A stretch of 64,000 bases of DNA, from positions 16,812 to 80,811 of the forward strand of contig JBBILC010000003.1 of assembly GCA_037445115.1 (NCBI GenBank), written 5' to 3'. The position numbers and the translations under genes were made by a program. The notes beneath the pieces were generated by a model. It did no database searches. It saw only the letters and a program-made list of their open reading frames with translations, and was not told the DNA's origin. This DNA comes from Trichothermofontia sp037445115. GTDB taxonomy: Bacteria > Cyanobacteriota > Cyanobacteriia > B231. This document shows positions 44,398 to 52,546 of this stretch, piece after piece. Within the stretch, counting starts at the first letter, position 1. Each line of letters begins with the position of its first letter.

Positions 44398-45543
44398 ATG
44401 ATTAGCTCTCGTGATTTTGAGGCATTATCTTCTCCTGACGCGATCTCCGTAGCTTCCCCCCGCCGGGGCAAGCACAAAATCTTCATTGGCATGGCGGCTG
44501 GGGTTGGCAAAACCTATCGCATGTTGGAAGAGGGCCAGCAACTCAAGGAAGGGGGGGTTGATGTGGTGATTGGCCTGTTGGAAACCCACGGTCGAGAAGA
44601 CACGACCCAAAAAGCCCTGGGATTGGAACAAGTGCCGTTACAAACTGTGGTGTGGCAGGGGCGATCGTTTACCGAAATGAATACCGAAGCGATTTGCGAT
44701 CGCCATCCCCAATTGGTGTTAATCGATGAACTGGCCCATACCAATGTGCCTGGCTCAGGACGAAAAAAGCGCTATCAAGATGTGGAAGTGATTCTCAACG
44801 CTGGCATTGATGTCTATTCCACTCTCAATGTTCAACACCTGGAAAGTTTGAATGATTTGGTTCATAAAATTTCTGGTGTGGTGGTGCGAGAACGGATACC
44901 CGATCGCCTCCTGGAAGAGGCTGATGAGGTGGTCGTCGTTGATGTTACTCCCGAAACGCTACAGGAACGTTTGGAGGAAGGTAAAATCTATGCCCCCAGC
45001 AAGATTGATCAAGCCTTACAAAATTTCTTTCAACGCCGCAATTTGATTGCCCTACGGGAACTGGCCCTACGGGAGGTGGCCGACAATGTGGAAGAAAATG
45101 GCAGAGATACCAACCCCCAAAGTTACTGCACGATCCAGGAACGGATACTTGTCTGTGTTTCCACCTATCCTAATTCATTACAACTATTGCGCCGGGGCGC
45201 AAGAATTGCGAGCCAAATGAATGGCCGTCTGTTCGTGCTCTTTGTTGCCAGTCCCCAGCAGTTTTTATCAAGACCAGAAGCGCTTCATGTGGAAACTTGT
45301 CGTCGCCTTACGCAGGAGTTTGAAGGGGAATTCATCCGGATGGAATCGGAGGATGTGGTCAAGGCGATCGCCCAGGTTGCCAGTACTGAGCACATTACCC
45401 AAATTGTTCTGGGTGAGACGCAGCGATCGCGTTGGTATCTCTTCTTAAAGGGATCAATTGTCCAGCGCTTAATGCGACTACTGCCTGATGTCGATTTACA
45501 TATTATTTCCACATCACCCAGCGGCAATGCGATCGTGGTTTGA
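44398..45543 (+). CDS. kdpD: Truncated KdpD: N-terminal KdpD and USP domains, no kinase
   Basis: The 381-residue protein contains only the N-terminal half of KdpD. The KdpD domain (about 24-232) has the ATP-binding GMAAGVGKT (31-39) and LVLIDELAHTNVPGS. A USP-like domain (about 250-375) follows. The four transmembrane helices and the HisKA/HATPase half of a full KdpD are absent, and the frame ends properly at 45543 without a following kinase fragment. Short KdpD of this kind is known from Anabaena, where its domain can work when joined to the kinase half of another KdpD. A separate kinase lies upstream at 37934-39022. Confidence 0.92.
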   Translation: MISSRDFEALSSPDAISVASPRRGKHKIFIGMAAGVGKTYRMLEEGQQLKEGGVDVVIGLLETHGREDTTQKALGLEQVPLQTVVWQGRSFTEMNTEAICDRHPQLVLIDELAHTNVPGSGRKKRYQDVEVILNAGIDVYSTLNVQHLESLNDLVHKISGVVVRERIPDRLLEEADEVVVVDVTPETLQERLEEGKIYAPSKIDQALQNFFQRRNLIALRELALREVADNVEENGRDTNPQSYCTIQERILVCVSTYPNSLQLLRRGARIASQMNGRLFVLFVASPQQFLSRPEALHVETCRRLTQEFEGEFIRMESEDVVKAIAQVASTEHITQIVLGETQRSRWYLFLKGSIVQRLMRLLPDVDLHIISTSPSGNAIVV

Positions 45544-46140
45544 TCTTGCAGCCGACCATCCTTATCAACCGTCGTCCGGATCGGAATCCTTCTCATTGCA
45601 ACCCCACATTACTCTTCCAGGTTCGATTAACCGCCAAGCCATCACACACTCATCCACCAACAACGGCAACTCATCAGGATTCAGCACCACTTCCCCAAGT
45701 TACGTCCAAGATATCACAGACCCAGAGGGGGAAATTATCCATCCCCTAAGCGTGGAGCTAGTCCTGCGGCCCATCCATTAGGAGCACACCGGGTGGCGTC
45801 GCCGATCTAGCTCGTTAAGTTATATGAAGCCAATTTTATTTTGTCGCTTCATCGCTATACAGTTATTGAGTGTTGACGCGTGGTGCACCTTAGCTCAGTT
45901 GCGAATCCTCCAACCCTACCGCTAGCTGGGTTCTGGGGTCGCTCACCAGCAGCACTTGGGACTGACTCTGGCTCAGTCAGTGAGAGTCTTGTCCCTGACA
46001 CCGGATCGTTGGGGGGTGGCTGACGACAAGCTGACAGAAAACGTGCGATCGTGAACTCGGATGCCGCAGCCCTCCCTTGGCCTTGAGTTTCTTGAAATTG
46101 TTCGGAATCACTAACTTCTATCGGTCACTAGGTTTTCAAC
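45544..46140. other. Intergenic region between kdpD and ho2
   Basis: This 0.6 kb gap has no gene I can support strongly; a 41-codon candidate on the minus strand is listed separately. An inverted repeat ATGAAGC...GCTTCAT is at 45824-45852, and a small ACTGAC...GTCAGT hairpin lies near 45960. The right end should carry the promoter for the heme oxygenase gene; a binding site for a low-oxygen regulator may be there, but I cannot identify one. Confidence 0.5.
45565..45690 (-). CDS. Candidate small protein, 41 residues
   Basis: The frame starts with GTG at 45690 and reads NPDELPLLVDECVMAWRLIE, then PGRVMWGCNEKDSDPDDG and a stop. It looks like part of a real short protein, with an acidic tail and a Trp/Leu-rich middle, but it has no ribosome-binding site that I can see, and plus-strand frames cover the same bases. 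I do not recognise a family. Confidence 0.3.
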   Translation of the reverse strand: MVLNPDELPLLVDECVMAWRLIEPGRVMWGCNEKDSDPDDG

Positions 46141-46893
46141 ATGAGTATTGACTTAGCAACCCAGCTACGGGAAGGCACCAAGCAATCGCATACGGCAGCG
46201 GAAAACACGGCATTTATGAAGTGCTTTCTCAAGGGGATCGTCGAGTGGGAACCCTTCCGTAAATTGATCGCCGATCTGTATTTTGTCTATCGCACGTTAG
46301 AGAAAGAAATGCAGCAGCATCGCGATCACCCTGTTGTTGGTCCCATGTATTTTCCGGAATTGAATCGAGAAGCCAACCTTGCCAAGGATCTGGCCTTTTA
46401 TTATGGTGATAACTGGCAGAACGAAATTGAAGCATCGTCAGAAGGTATCAACTACGTCAACCGGATTTTGGCACTTTCCAACACGGAACCAGCTCTGTTG
46501 ATTGCCCATGCCTATGTACGCTATATGGGAGATCTATCTGGTGGACAAAGCCTGAAAAATATTGTGCGATCGGCCCTGAATTTACCTCCCGATAAAGGGA
46601 CCAGCTTGCATGAATTTGACCAAATTTCTACAGTAGAAGCTCGCCGCGCCTTTAAGGGTAAATATCGTGATGCGTTGAACAGTTTACCAGTGGATGAGGC
46701 TCTGTCTCAAAAAATTGTTGACGAAGCGAATTTGGCTTTCCTGATGAATCGTAATGTCATGCATGAATTGGAACCCGCTGTGCGAGCCGCCGTCGGTGAA
46801 CATGTGTTTGATCTGATTACTCGTCAAGATAAACCGGGCAGCACTGAACGGGCACCCGGTAGCACTTCGGTGGAACTGGTTGCGGCTGAATAA
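46141..46893 (+). CDS. ho2: Heme oxygenase, HO2-like
   Basis: Heme oxygenase opens heme to biliverdin IXalpha, the precursor of phycobilins. The 250-residue protein has the proximal His17 in QSHTAAENTAFM, the distal helix MGDLSGGQSLKN, and the C-terminal EHVFDLITRQDKPGSTE. The QSLKNIVRSAL helix and the GEHVFDLITRQDKPGSTE end resemble the HO2 isoform of Synechocystis, induced at low oxygen, more than HO1; this is from memory of those sequences. hemN follows about 165 bases later, on the same strand, supporting the low-oxygen reading. Confidence 0.88.
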   Translation: MSIDLATQLREGTKQSHTAAENTAFMKCFLKGIVEWEPFRKLIADLYFVYRTLEKEMQQHRDHPVVGPMYFPELNREANLAKDLAFYYGDNWQNEIEASSEGINYVNRILALSNTEPALLIAHAYVRYMGDLSGGQSLKNIVRSALNLPPDKGTSLHEFDQISTVEARRAFKGKYRDALNSLPVDEALSQKIVDEANLAFLMNRNVMHELEPAVRAAVGEHVFDLITRQDKPGSTERAPGSTSVELVAAE

Positions 46894-46937
46894 AGTGATG
46901 CGGCTGATCACCCAAGTCTCATGAGAGACCGATGAGA

Positions 46938-47018
46938 AACCACCAAGGCACTAAGGTCACAAAGAAAAGCACACAGTTCGTTCTTGGTGTGCCTTTGTAA
47001 CTACGTGTCTTAGTGGTT
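46938..47018. repeat. AACCAC-type inverted repeat, copy 3
   Basis: An 81-bp block between ho2 and hemN that starts AACCACCAAGGCAC and ends GTGTCTTAGTGGTT. Its end overlaps the open frame upstream of the hemN ATG. Confidence 0.75.
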
Positions 47019-47057
47019 CAAACAATCTCTAATTTCCCCTTCAGAAACCTGACACGT

Positions 47058-48455
47058 ATGAAACTGCTATCCCACACCGTTGAATTTGATGCTGGCCTGC
47101 TGCGCAAATACGATCGCCCTCTGCCTCGCTATACTAGCTATCCCCCCGCCACTGAGTTGACCGAATCCTTCCAAGAACGGGATTTTCGAGGCGCGATCGC
47201 GGTTGGGAATTATAAGCAAACACCCTTGTCGCTCTACTGTCACATCCCTTTCTGTGAAACGGTTTGTTATTTCTGTGGCTGTAATACGGTCATAACCCAG
47301 CGCAAGGAAGTTGCTGTCCCCTACCTGGACTACCTACAACGCAATATCCATCAGATGGCCGAATTGGTCGATCGCGATCGTAAGGTGTATCAACTGCACT
47401 GGGGCGGCGGTACCCCGAATTATCTCTCTCTAGAACAGGTAGAAACACTTTGGAATACCCTCCATCAACACTTTACCTTTGCCGATCTCGCTGAAATTTC
47501 CATCGAAGTTAATCCTCGCTACCTCACGAAGGAATACGTTTATTTCCTGAAGAACCTAGGTTTTAATCGCATTAGTTTTGGCATTCAGGACTTCGATCCG
47601 AGGGTACAAGAAGCTGTCAATCGCATTCAGCCGGAAGCGCTCCTGTTTGAGGTGATGGGCTGGATTAAAGATGCTGGTTTTGAAAGTGTTAACGTAGATC
47701 TGATCTATGGGTTGCCCTACCAAACCCTGGCGACCTTTCAGAACACGATCGCTAAAACGCTACAACTTGATCCCGATCGCATTGCTGTCTTCAACTTTGC
47801 CTATATCCCCTGGATGAAGCCTGTCCAGAAGCGATTACCCGAACAGGCCCTACCACCCGCATCAGAGAAGCTGGAAATCCTGAAGATGACCATTGCCGAA
47901 CTCACGTCGCAGGGGTATGTCTTCATTGGCATGGACCACTTTGCTAAACCCAATGATGAACTGGCGATCGCTCAACGGCAAGGCGGTCTGCACCGCAACT
48001 TCCAGGGCTATACCACCCAACCGGAGTCGGATCTATTGGCCTTTGGTATGACTTCGATCAGCATGTTGCAGGATGTCTATATCCAAAACCACAAGCGAAT
48101 TAAGGACTATTACCGGGCAATCGACCATAACGAACTGCCCATTGAACGGGGAGTGACCCTCGATCGGGAGGACATCATTCGCCGCACGGTCATCATGGAA
48201 CTCATGTGCCAGTTTCACCTGTCTAAGGACGATCTCGAAGAGAAATATCATCTCAATTTCGATCACGATTTTGATGAGTACTTCGCCAATGAAAAATTTG
48301 ATCTGCGCCTGTTGGAAGCGGATGGTTTAGTTGAGCTTTCACCTAATAAAATTCAAGTAACGCCTGCTGGTCGGTTGTTGATCCGCAATATTGCCTCGGT
48401 CTTTGATACCTACCTGAAGCAGCGACAAATTGAACGATTCTCCAAGGCTGTTTAG
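47058..48455 (+). CDS. hemN: Oxygen-independent coproporphyrinogen III dehydrogenase
   Basis: The start at 47058 (MKLLSHTVEFDAGLLRKYD) is preferred because the extra codons upstream, from a GTG at 47013, are derived from a dispersed repeat. The 465-residue radical SAM enzyme has the CETVCYFC cluster motif (C-x3-C-x2-C), with the GGGTPNYLS substrate-proximal motif and HemN C-terminal domain starting near residue 370. It converts coproporphyrinogen III to protoporphyrinogen IX without oxygen. With the HO2-like gene it fits a low-oxygen tetrapyrrole pair, as in Synechocystis, where a chlA gene also takes part; no chlA is visible here. Confidence 0.95.
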   Translation: MKLLSHTVEFDAGLLRKYDRPLPRYTSYPPATELTESFQERDFRGAIAVGNYKQTPLSLYCHIPFCETVCYFCGCNTVITQRKEVAVPYLDYLQRNIHQMAELVDRDRKVYQLHWGGGTPNYLSLEQVETLWNTLHQHFTFADLAEISIEVNPRYLTKEYVYFLKNLGFNRISFGIQDFDPRVQEAVNRIQPEALLFEVMGWIKDAGFESVNVDLIYGLPYQTLATFQNTIAKTLQLDPDRIAVFNFAYIPWMKPVQKRLPEQALPPASEKLEILKMTIAELTSQGYVFIGMDHFAKPNDELAIAQRQGGLHRNFQGYTTQPESDLLAFGMTSISMLQDVYIQNHKRIKDYYRAIDHNELPIERGVTLDREDIIRRTVIMELMCQFHLSKDDLEEKYHLNFDHDFDEYFANEKFDLRLLEADGLVELSPNKIQVTPAGRLLIRNIASVFDTYLKQRQIERFSKAV

Positions 48456-48489
48456 AGTTAGTTTCCTAAACTCGCTGGATGGGAAACGA

Positions 48490-48585
48490 CTACAGCACTT
48501 CCATACTTGGTGAGGTACAGACAAGGGGCTTAAGCCCCTTGTTTACAAGGCTTGACAGTACTTCATTAGAGAGGGGACGGCTGTA
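48490..48585. mobile_element. MITE-like element, family 1, copy B
   Basis: This 96-bp copy is in the opposite orientation to A and C. It begins CTACAGCACTTCC and ends GGGACGGCTGTAA. The palindrome CAAGGGGCTTAAGCCCCTTG is intact. It lies 34 bases downstream of the hemN stop and may help end hemN transcription. Confidence 0.85.
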
Positions 48586-48614
48586 AATTCGTTACTACGA
48601 ACGTGTCCAAATAA

Positions 48615-48712
48615 GGGTACCTCGATTAATTTGATATCGGGGTAGTTGAACTGCCTCAACTGACAAGATTACGTTGCGTGTGAGCGCAAGATTTATATTT
48701 TTCGAGGTGCCC
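48615..48712. mobile_element. MITE-like element, family 2, copy 2
   Basis: A 98-bp block bounded by GGGTACCTCG and CGAGGTGCCC, with ATAA directly outside both ends. It matches 11601-11700 in its ends and in an AGTTGAACTGCC segment. The same flank at both ends suggests a 4-bp target duplication. It lies 29 bases after copy B of the other family. Confidence 0.7.
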
Positions 48713-48871
48713 ATAACTATCTTATTTTTTTACGCTAATGAGCAATTTAAGGAGAGACTTGCCATACGTATTTTGATGATTCAGCCTACCCATCTAAACC
48801 CTAGAAATTACCCATTCATACCTTTGGTTTGGTGCTTATTTTAGTCCGCCACTGGGCATGGATGAGTTTGT

Positions 48872-48877
48872 TATAAT
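48872..48877 (+). promoter_or_regulatory. rlmN: Predicted -10 box for rlmN
   Basis: TATAAT in the context TTGTTATAATCGCGG fits the bacterial -10 consensus. It lies about 170 bases before the rlmN start. A -35 element cannot be identified with certainty. Confidence 0.45.
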
Positions 48878-49048
48878 CGCGGACTCGTCTGTGTGATCGC
48901 TGATTGCCCCCTGATTGCAGCGATCGCTGGCTCCATGATCTCATTCCCCGCGATAACGATTCGGACGAGGGGGAGGATAGCCTTTACTATAGAAGGCGGA
49001 CCCGTTGATCCAAACCTCCCCGTATCCCCCACCTGTTTAATCCTCACC

Positions 49049-50143
49049 ATGCCTGCGCCCAGCCAAACGCCCCTGTCGTCCCCGATCGCTGCCCTCCCTG
49101 ATTCACCCCTCCTTGGCCGATCGCGGCAGGACCTGCTGCAATGGGTTCAGGCCCAGGGCCAACCTGCCTATCGCGGTCAGCAATTACACCAATGGCTCTA
49201 CCAAAAAGGGGTGCGATCGCTAACGGAGATTTCTGTTTTTCCCAAACAATGGCGTACGGAACTAGCTGCTGTACCCGTGGGACGATCGACCCTCTATCAG
49301 CGTTTACCGGCTCCAGATGGTGCTGTCAAGTATTTGCTCCAACTAGCCGATGGCCAACTGCTCGAAACCGTCGGTATCCCCAGCGAGAAGCGACTGACAG
49401 TGTGTGTCTCCTCCCAGGTTGGCTGCCCGATGGCCTGTGAATTTTGCGCCACGGGTAAAGGGGGGTTCCAACGGAATCTGGCGTGTCATGAAATTGTCGA
49501 TCAGGTGCTCACGGTTCAGGAAGATTTTCAGCAGCGGGTCAGCCACATTGTCTTGATGGGTATGGGTGAACCCCTGCTGAACCTAGAGGCGGTCCTGGCC
49601 GCGATCGCCTGTCTAAACCAGGAGGTAGGCATCAGTCAACGCCACATCACCCTATCTACCGTCGGCATTCCCGGCCACATTCGCCGTCTGGCGGCGTATC
49701 ACCTGCAAGTTACCTTGGCTGTCAGCCTCCATGCCCCGGATCAAGCCCTACGGGAGCAACTGATTCCCAGTGCTCGCGCCTATGCCCTCGCCGACTTGCT
49801 AACGGAATGCCGAGAGTATGTGCAGATCACCGGGCGACGAGTAACATTCGAATATATTTTGCTGGCAGGTGTGAACGATCGCCCAGAGCAAGCGATCGCC
49901 CTCGCCCAACACCTGCGCGGGTTTCAAACCCATGTCAACTTGATTCCCTATAACCCGATCGACGATGCAGGCTTTCAGCGCCCCGATCGCGCACGTGTTC
50001 AAGCCTTTGTTGCAGCACTGCAAAAACAACACATTGCCGTCAGCGTCCGCTATTCCCGTGGTCTAGAGGCGGCGGCGGCCTGTGGCCAACTGCGCACGAC
50101 CCAAGGGGGGGCGATCGCCCAAGGTCCGATCGGGCAACGGTAG
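49049..50143 (+). CDS. rlmN: 23S rRNA (adenine-2503-C2) methyltransferase
   Basis: The start at 49049 (MPAPSQTPLS) gives 364 residues; the frame opens further upstream. The radical SAM motif CPMACEFC is present, with GKGGFQRNL following, and a late catalytic Cys in EAAAACGQL. RlmN methylates A2503 of 23S rRNA and A37 of some tRNAs. The last 80 bases overlap the convergent zinc-ribbon gene. It is monocistronic as far as the sequence shows. Confidence 0.93.
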   Translation: MPAPSQTPLSSPIAALPDSPLLGRSRQDLLQWVQAQGQPAYRGQQLHQWLYQKGVRSLTEISVFPKQWRTELAAVPVGRSTLYQRLPAPDGAVKYLLQLADGQLLETVGIPSEKRLTVCVSSQVGCPMACEFCATGKGGFQRNLACHEIVDQVLTVQEDFQQRVSHIVLMGMGEPLLNLEAVLAAIACLNQEVGISQRHITLSTVGIPGHIRRLAAYHLQVTLAVSLHAPDQALREQLIPSARAYALADLLTECREYVQITGRRVTFEYILLAGVNDRPEQAIALAQHLRGFQTHVNLIPYNPIDDAGFQRPDRARVQAFVAALQKQHIAVSVRYSRGLEAAAACGQLRTTQGGAIAQGPIGQR

Positions 50144-50341
50144 GGATATCCCGTTGGCTTTGACCTGGTGGGCATACAGTCCAGGCGCATACGCCTCAAC
50201 CACGCGACCACTCTGGTCACAGGTAATGAGCAAGTAATCGCAAAGCGAGCACTGTGTTCGGGTCAGGTTCTGATCCTGGCACTGGTGGCGCTCAGCAGGG
50301 CTGCCACAGTTGGGACAATTAACAATTTGATAAGCTGGCAT
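50063..50341 (-). CDS. Small zinc-ribbon protein, conserved in cyanobacteria
   Basis: Starting at 50341 (MPAYQIVNC), with a GAGG ribosome-binding site upstream, the product has 92 residues. Two CxxC pairs, CPNCGSPAERH and CSLCDYLL, make a likely zinc ribbon, and the sequence between is polar. TRTQCSLCDYLLITCDQSGRVVEAYAPG is a pattern I recall in a conserved cyanobacterial family. Its final 27 codons overlap the 3' end of rlmN on the other strand and are probably not ancestral to the family. Function unknown; a nucleic-acid-binding role is only a guess. Confidence 0.7.
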   Translation of the reverse strand: MPAYQIVNCPNCGSPAERHQCQDQNLTRTQCSLCDYLLITCDQSGRVVEAYAPGLYAHQVKANGISLPLPDRTLGDRPPLGRAQLATGRRRL

Positions 50342-51458
50342 CTCAAAACCTCTCGAATTATAAAACCAATGACAATCAAAGTACCGATTTCCCAATATCG
50401 TGTCAGCCCTAGGCAGTAGCACTTCGGCAACCGTTTTCGTCTGTTTTAGGCTAAAAAAGACAACTGACGACCAGACTGGGCAACCAGCCAACTAGCGGAC
50501 GGTAAAAATGAGTTGTTAATAAAAGATGGCATCATGTGTAACTATCCCTCACTTTGCTCTGCTATACCTCACCCTCCTATACTGAGACACCTATACTTAG
50601 GCAAAGAATTGATCATTAATATACACTACCACCTCCTTTAGTATACTGATTTTCAAGAGAAGATTTTATGCACAATGATGATCCCTAACGGCAATTTTAA
50701 TGATTCAACATTAGTGTAGCTTATTTTTGCGATGGTTGAATTTTATAAAAAATTAAGATTAGATCGATACCTGGGGATCACGGTTAAGTAGTCCCCGGCG
50801 AGGGCTAAGCGAGGATCAATCTAGAAAAATTGTAACGAATTGTCTTTTTTTGTTGTTGGATAGGAGAGATTTTCATCTCAACAAAACGACTATCTGAGCA
50901 CGGTTATCTGAGCCGTGAATGTTCTCCCTATGGGGCTGACTGTAAAACCTCAAAAAGGCCATTCTGATCATCAGGAGAAACCGGAGAGGCCCATGTTTCT
51001 GTAACGATGTCTATAGTTGCGCCAGTGGGGGTGCGGAATCAGGCGGATTGCGGCTGTAGTTTTTCCCTAGCATTCAGGGGTTATCGCAAGGCTCAGACTG
51101 GCTAGCGGAGAAAGGGCAGCTTAGTCAAGGCCAGAATTCGCCCCGAGTCTCTCAGACTAACCTTAAGGGTGATGACAAGACCATTCTTGTTGCGCATACA
51201 GAGCGTTTAGCCTTTATTTCCTAACGCGATCGTCGTGTCCTGAGGCTCTCTACAGGCTGGCGTGCGGTCTAGATACTGCTTTATTAAGAAAAAACAAGTA
51301 TTCTCCAAAACTGAATCAGCAGTAGGCTACATCCATAGGGTGGGAACTTTATGAATGCTTAAAAGTCTCATGGGCACAGCCTCATCCGCGTGGTGAGGGG
51401 TCCGGTCAGGTTTAAATTCAAAACGGCTTTATTGAATCTTGCAAGGAGAATCAGCAAT
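50342..51458. other. Long non-coding region upstream of the RTX gene
   Basis: About 1.1 kb without a supported gene. It is AT-rich near 50.5-50.9 kb, with hairpins at 50773-50796 (GGGGA/TCCCC) and 50899-50917 (CACGG/CCGTG). The right end includes an AAGGAG ribosome-binding site. A structured leader or small RNA is possible but unproven. Confidence 0.45.
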
Positions 51459-52175
51459 ATGGCACTGACACCCGATCTGAATAATGGTCGCTTGCTGGGT
51501 ACGGTTGGTCCCGACAATGTCATTTTGTCCTTTGGACAGTTGGCACCGTTCCGCCGGGGCGTTTGGCTCCTGGGGGGCAACGATACCCTGATTGGTTCAG
51601 CAGATAACGAGTTGATCCTGGGCAATCAGGGGAACGATAGCCTCGATGGCGGGGGCGGCGTCGATCGCATTCTTGGGGGTAAAGAGAATGACTTGATCAA
51701 CGGCGGCGATGGCGATGATACTCTACGGGGTGATCTCGATAACGACACCCTGATTGGGGGCAACGGTAATGATGTCCTGCGGGGGGGGAAGGGCGACGAC
51801 CAGCTCCTGGGGGGGGAAGGCAACGATACCCTGGTTGGGGATGTGGGTCGGGATACCCTGGATGGGGGACCTGGCACCGATCTCCTAGTCCTTCGTCGCG
51901 ATCTGGCCGATGTAGCGGTAGGCAATGTCGATGTGCTGCTGTATGACGATGCCCAAGACCTTATTGGCCTGACCGGCGGGCTAACCTTCTCCGATCTCAC
52001 CTTTATTAATGCCGGCAATATTGCTGGGGGTGCTGGCGACGATGTCATTATCCGTCTGGCTGATGGTCGTGCCTTGGGCGTAGTTGCTGACACAAACATC
52101 GGGGACCTAACCGCCGCAGACTTTATCAGTGTTACGGACGAACAACTCAATGTGCTCTGGACAACCGGAGCCTAA
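51459..52175 (+). CDS. RTX-type calcium-binding repeat protein
   Basis: The ATG at 51459 has AAGGAG about a dozen bases upstream, giving 238 residues. From about residue 30 to 145 there are some ten nonapeptide repeats of the GGxGxDxL type (GNDTLIGG, GGDGDDTLRG, GGEGNDTL), which form a parallel beta-roll that binds Ca2+. No signal peptide is present; RTX proteins use type I secretion with a C-terminal signal. The C-terminal 90 residues, beta-rich and hydrophobic, could contain that signal. No secretion genes are adjacent. No toxin or enzyme domain is seen. Confidence 0.85.
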   Translation: MALTPDLNNGRLLGTVGPDNVILSFGQLAPFRRGVWLLGGNDTLIGSADNELILGNQGNDSLDGGGGVDRILGGKENDLINGGDGDDTLRGDLDNDTLIGGNGNDVLRGGKGDDQLLGGEGNDTLVGDVGRDTLDGGPGTDLLVLRRDLADVAVGNVDVLLYDDAQDLIGLTGGLTFSDLTFINAGNIAGGAGDDVIIRLADGRALGVVADTNIGDLTAADFISVTDEQLNVLWTTGA

Positions 52176-52236
52176 GCGGTCAGAGGCAGGCAACTCACCA
52201 GTGCGGGGGAAATCTCATCGGTGAGGCTAATCCCCC

Positions 52237-52436
52237 GACAGCCAGGACTTGTGGGGTAGGCGTCTCGCCTGCCCATTTTCATCACCCATCGCTTCAATCC
52301 ATTTTCATCTACCCATCGCTTCAATCCTTAAGTGACAGCCAGGACTTGTGGGATAGGCGTCGGGATGGGTGTCGTGGTTGGAACGGTCACCCGGATATTT
52401 TTGTAAGTGACAGCCAGGACTTGTGGGGTAGGCGTC
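52237..52436. repeat. 28-bp repeat, three spaced copies
   Basis: Copies begin at 52237, 52334 and 52409; each reads GACAGCCAGGACTTGTGGG, followed by a variable base or two and TAGGCGTC. The second copy has one change. The first copy is fused to the 24-bp repeat at 52251-52274, exactly the reverse complement of 5596-5619. Spacing between copies is irregular, so this is not a CRISPR array. Confidence 0.8.
52274..52326. repeat. 26-bp direct repeat, two copies
   Basis: Two adjacent copies, differing by one inserted base, of CATTTTCATC(T)ACCCATCGCTTCAATC, at 52274-52299 and 52300-52326. Confidence 0.8.
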
Positions 52437-52456
52437 GGGTGCATCCCAGTTTTGTT

Positions 52457-52546
52457 GTCCTCACCCTAAATCCCTCTCCCAAAGGGCGATGGACTTCAAG
52501 ATAACGCCCCTTCTACCCGTGGGAGCAAGGGCTGGGGGATGAGGGC
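52457..52546. repeat. Palindromic CCTCACCC-type dispersed repeat
   Basis: This 90-bp block starts GTCCTCACCCTAAATCCCTC and ends GCTGGGGGATGAGGGC, with partially pairing ends. Repeats of this type are widespread in bacterial genomes. This copy is imperfect. Confidence 0.6.

Larger units (their letters stand above)
48456..49048. other. Intergenic region with two mobile-element-like repeats
   Basis: The gap between hemN and rlmN holds a family 1 MITE-like element (48490-48585), a family 2 element (48615-48712) and a promoter-like TATAAT at 48872-48877 that may serve rlmN. No gene is visible. Confidence 0.75.

Noticed and set aside
45488..45781. 97-codon frame after kdpD on the plus strand
   Set aside because: Overlaps the end of kdpD in another frame and looks like Ser/Thr-rich noise.
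46141..46893. Calling this HO1
   Set aside because: The QSLKN helix and C-terminal segment resemble HO2 more; kept as HO2-like from memory.
52237..52436. Possible CRISPR array
   Set aside because: Only three repeats, with very uneven spacing and no cas genes; dispersed repeats explain it.
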